Below are positions 62,271 through 64,000 of a stretch of 64,000 nucleotides of DNA, piece by piece. Under the pieces are notes generated by a model. It was not told where the DNA came from. It searched no databases and was given only the letters and a program-made list of their open reading frames with translations. The DNA comes from CBDBKL01 sp965206675 (GTDB lineage: Bacteria; Bdellovibrionota; Bdellovibrionia; Bdellovibrionales; JAKFYE01), in assembly GCA_965206675.1 (NCBI GenBank), contig CBDBKL010000007.1, forward strand, positions 291,539-355,538. The letters are read 5' to 3'. The first letter of the stretch is position 1. Every line of letters starts with the position of its first letter. The position numbers and the translations under genes were made by a program.

Positions 62271-62909
62271 GTACTACTTCTGCTTTTGATACTGGTGTTT
62301 AACAATGACTGATTTTATATTTTGTGTGCCATGCACATGTCATATATACACTTGCATATAGTGATATACACAATAAAAGGCCTTCAGTAACTTTGTGATG
62401 TTTCCTAAAACAGGAAAAAAATACTGATTCGTCACTGTAATTATTGACTTTTCAATTAGGTGTGTATAAGAAGTTGCTACATAGTTGTTTCAGAAAAAAA
62501 ATTATTATTTATACAAAGGAGATATATGAAGCTATAGACACCAGATATGCATTACTCAATACTCCTCAGATTCAATGTAAAACATGAACATGCATTTTGG
62601 CATGTCAGTGTGTTTGCACATAGCAACAGACATATTGTGTGAGGTGTTTGATTAGTTGCAGAGACACAATGTACTCTAACCCTCACTGCACATGTTTATC
62701 ATGAGGGTAGGGAATGTAGAAGTAGCTATTTACTAGAAACATTTACATCAAAGTAATGGGGTAGAGTATTGGAATGCAATTTTTTTCTCGTATTTAGTAA
62801 CGTGTCTACTTTAGCTCTTATTAGGCTGCCACAATCCCTTTAAAGTATACTTTTACAAACAATTAAGATTAGCAGTGTCCACAGTTGTCAAATGACTATC
62901 TTTAATTAG

Positions 62910-63008
62910 ATCTGCTGTGTACCTCTGGGAGTAGCTGCTGAGAATGGACATATTGAGACAGTTGAGAAACTATTAGCAGCTGGTGCAGTTGTCAACCACC
63001 AGAACAAG
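62910..63008 (+). CDS. Ankyrin exon 4 (animal-like)
   Basis: 33 codons, phase 0, homologous to exon 1: PLGVAAENGHIETVEKLLAA and a VVNHQNK end. The opening ICCV is again degenerate. Confidence 0.75.
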
Positions 63009-63112
63009 GTGATACCACAGAGTTAGTCTGAGCTAACAAGTAGTAAGACCTTCCACTGTCTCAGTGGCAGCTGATGTTGTCACTGACTCACTGTAATGTA
63101 TGTCCTTTACAG

Positions 63113-63211
63113 AATGGTGGGACTCCAGTCTACTATGCCTCCCTGAAGGGTCATTCAGCTGTAGTTCAACTACTGATAGAGAATGGAGCTGATATCACTC
63201 TCTGTGATGAG
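63113..63211 (+). CDS. Ankyrin exon 5 (animal-like)
   Basis: 33 codons, phase 0, homologous to exon 2: NGGTPVYYASLKGHSAVVQL followed by LIENGADITLCDE. It has a good ankyrin consensus. Confidence 0.85.
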
Positions 63212-63978
63212 GTATGATCTGGTACATTCATTTCTGTTATTGAAAGCAAGCCAAATGTAATGTTCCAATCCAGACAGCTACATAAATATTTATGATGTAA
63301 CAATAAAGAGGCAGTAATGTACCAACACTTGGTGCACTGTGAAGCTACATTAGAACTAGACATTATTGCAGTATTGCTGACAACATTAATGAAATGCTGA
63401 CATGAAGGTGATGGGGTTGGTCAAAGTTAGATTGTCGTACTTAGAAATGTTTTTGCATTGTGTGTGCAAAGGTTTCTCCACATTGTAATGTGTTTTGAAG
63501 GAATTTACATTCAACATTATAAAGATGTGAGTGCAAGTTGGAGGGTTGATAGTGAGACATCATGCACACTGTGGAATGTATTTTGAAGGAGTTTATTGTA
63601 GTTTACATGTAAAGTATATTGTTTTCAAACATGTGAGTGCATGTTGGAGGATTGATAGAGACATCAGGCACACTGTGTGATGTGTGAGATGGACATAGGG
63701 GATAGGTAACACAAAGGTATGCAGTACGAGTATAACACAGTGTATGTAGTACAAGGCCATAAGGGTTACTGTACCTCTCTTTGTGGAACATATCCAGGAA
63801 TAATAATACACCGTGTTTATTTGAAATTTAGAGCTGTTTATTCAACAAAACTATGCTGAGGGTTTTGCATTTTGGTGCTCTAGTCTTCTATCAGAGTTAC
63901 TTTACATTAGCACACATTGCAATGGATATGCTGCATTGTATTCTTAATCTCTCTATCAGTGTTGGGCTTTGTTTACAG

Positions 63979-64000
63979 GATGGTTTCAGTCCACTCTATG
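63979..64000 (+). CDS. Start of ankyrin exon 6 (cut by the window end)
   Basis: After TTTACAG the frame reads DGFSPLY, the opening of another ankyrin repeat in phase 0. Only seven codons are visible. Confidence 0.6.

Larger units (their letters stand above)
62714..63488 (+). repeat. Second copy of the duplicated block
   Basis: Matches 60125-60878, offset 2,589 bases in its first 500 bases, with small indels afterwards. It carries exons 4 and 5, homologous to exons 1 and 2. Confidence 0.85.
60122..64000. other. Animal-like genomic DNA with ankyrin exons
   Basis: From about base 60,125 the sequence no longer shows bacterial gene density. It contains short ankyrin-coding segments flanked by AG and GT at exon borders, each about 99-102 bases in phase 0, separated by introns. 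This is the one-exon-per-repeat arrangement of invertebrate ankyrin genes. CA repeats and short tandem-like motifs occur in the introns. The codons and intron content are consistent with a sponge or similar animal; that attribution is inference. Confidence 0.8.

Noticed and set aside
60806..63811. Small bacterial-type ORFs in the last 3.9 kb
   Set aside because: They lie in introns of animal-like DNA or over simple sequence and have no ribosome binding sites.

Overview
Positions 1 to about 60,121 are AT-rich, gene-dense bacterial DNA. Positions from about 60,125 to 64,000 look like animal DNA. I infer that the bacterium belongs to Bdellovibrionota or a near relative. The reasons are the order lolD-bamA-skp-fabZ-lpxA-(Gfo/Idh)-lpxB-lpxK-lpxL, a gliding-type (Glt/Agl-like) envelope locus with FHA-TonB, TolQ-like and TolR-like proteins, and long TPR proteins beside a Myxococcus/Bdellovibrio-type outer-membrane barrel. 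Many ankyrin, LRR and Sel1 proteins, several broken genes and abundant small dispersed repeats suggest a host-associated symbiont. The animal-like tail carries one-exon-per-repeat ankyrin modules, so a marine invertebrate such as a sponge is a plausible host; that is inference.

Layout. 1-9,946: outer-membrane biogenesis operon (LolC/E end, LolD, BamA, Skp, FabZ, LpxA, a sugar-nucleotide dehydrogenase, LpxB, LpxK, LpxL-type acyltransferase, DUF3108 lipoprotein). 10,133-19,756: accessory zone with ankyrin lipoprotein, WG-repeat protein, AsmA-like protein, a tandem family of ankyrin genes with a dead third copy, and on the minus strand a YfgM-BamB-lipoprotein cluster. 20,030-33,286: metabolism and membrane proteins (alkaline-phosphatase-superfamily enzyme, tRNA-Leu, two-subunit xanthine dehydrogenase, IMPDH/GMPR-family enzyme, peptide-type solute-binding protein, leucine dehydrogenase). 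33,597-44,303: Glt-like envelope machinery, interrupted by a CaCA cation exchanger. 44,581-52,636: lipoproteins, a VWA/calcium-repeat lipoprotein, a tRNA nucleotidyltransferase/poly(A) polymerase family enzyme, QueG, a formimidoylglutamase-type arginase, and an 18-unit LRR protein. 53,036-60,121: tRNA-Asp followed by a defence-type island holding RhuM fragments, a broken DUF3800-like gene, an EcoRI/RsrI-like restriction-modification pair whose endonuclease is split by an A-run, two Sel1 copies, and a large zinc-ribbon DNA methyltransferase cut off at the junction with animal DNA.

Two repeat families recur in the bacterial part. Family M1 (about 115-130 bp, long imperfect palindrome) sits 0-22 bp after stop codons and nearly always has the same polarity relative to the upstream gene. 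Family R2 (about 130-195 bp) also has inverted ends. Homopolymer indels break several accessory genes, whereas I saw none in the core genes.

The most interesting items are the frameshifted EcoRI-like system between Sel1 repeats, the RhuM fragments that each hold a palindrome at the same aligned codons, the stop-codon-hugging M1 elements, the bacterial/animal junction, and a poly-G tract in a likely promoter. All identifications rest on reading the sequence and on memory of protein families. No search was run.
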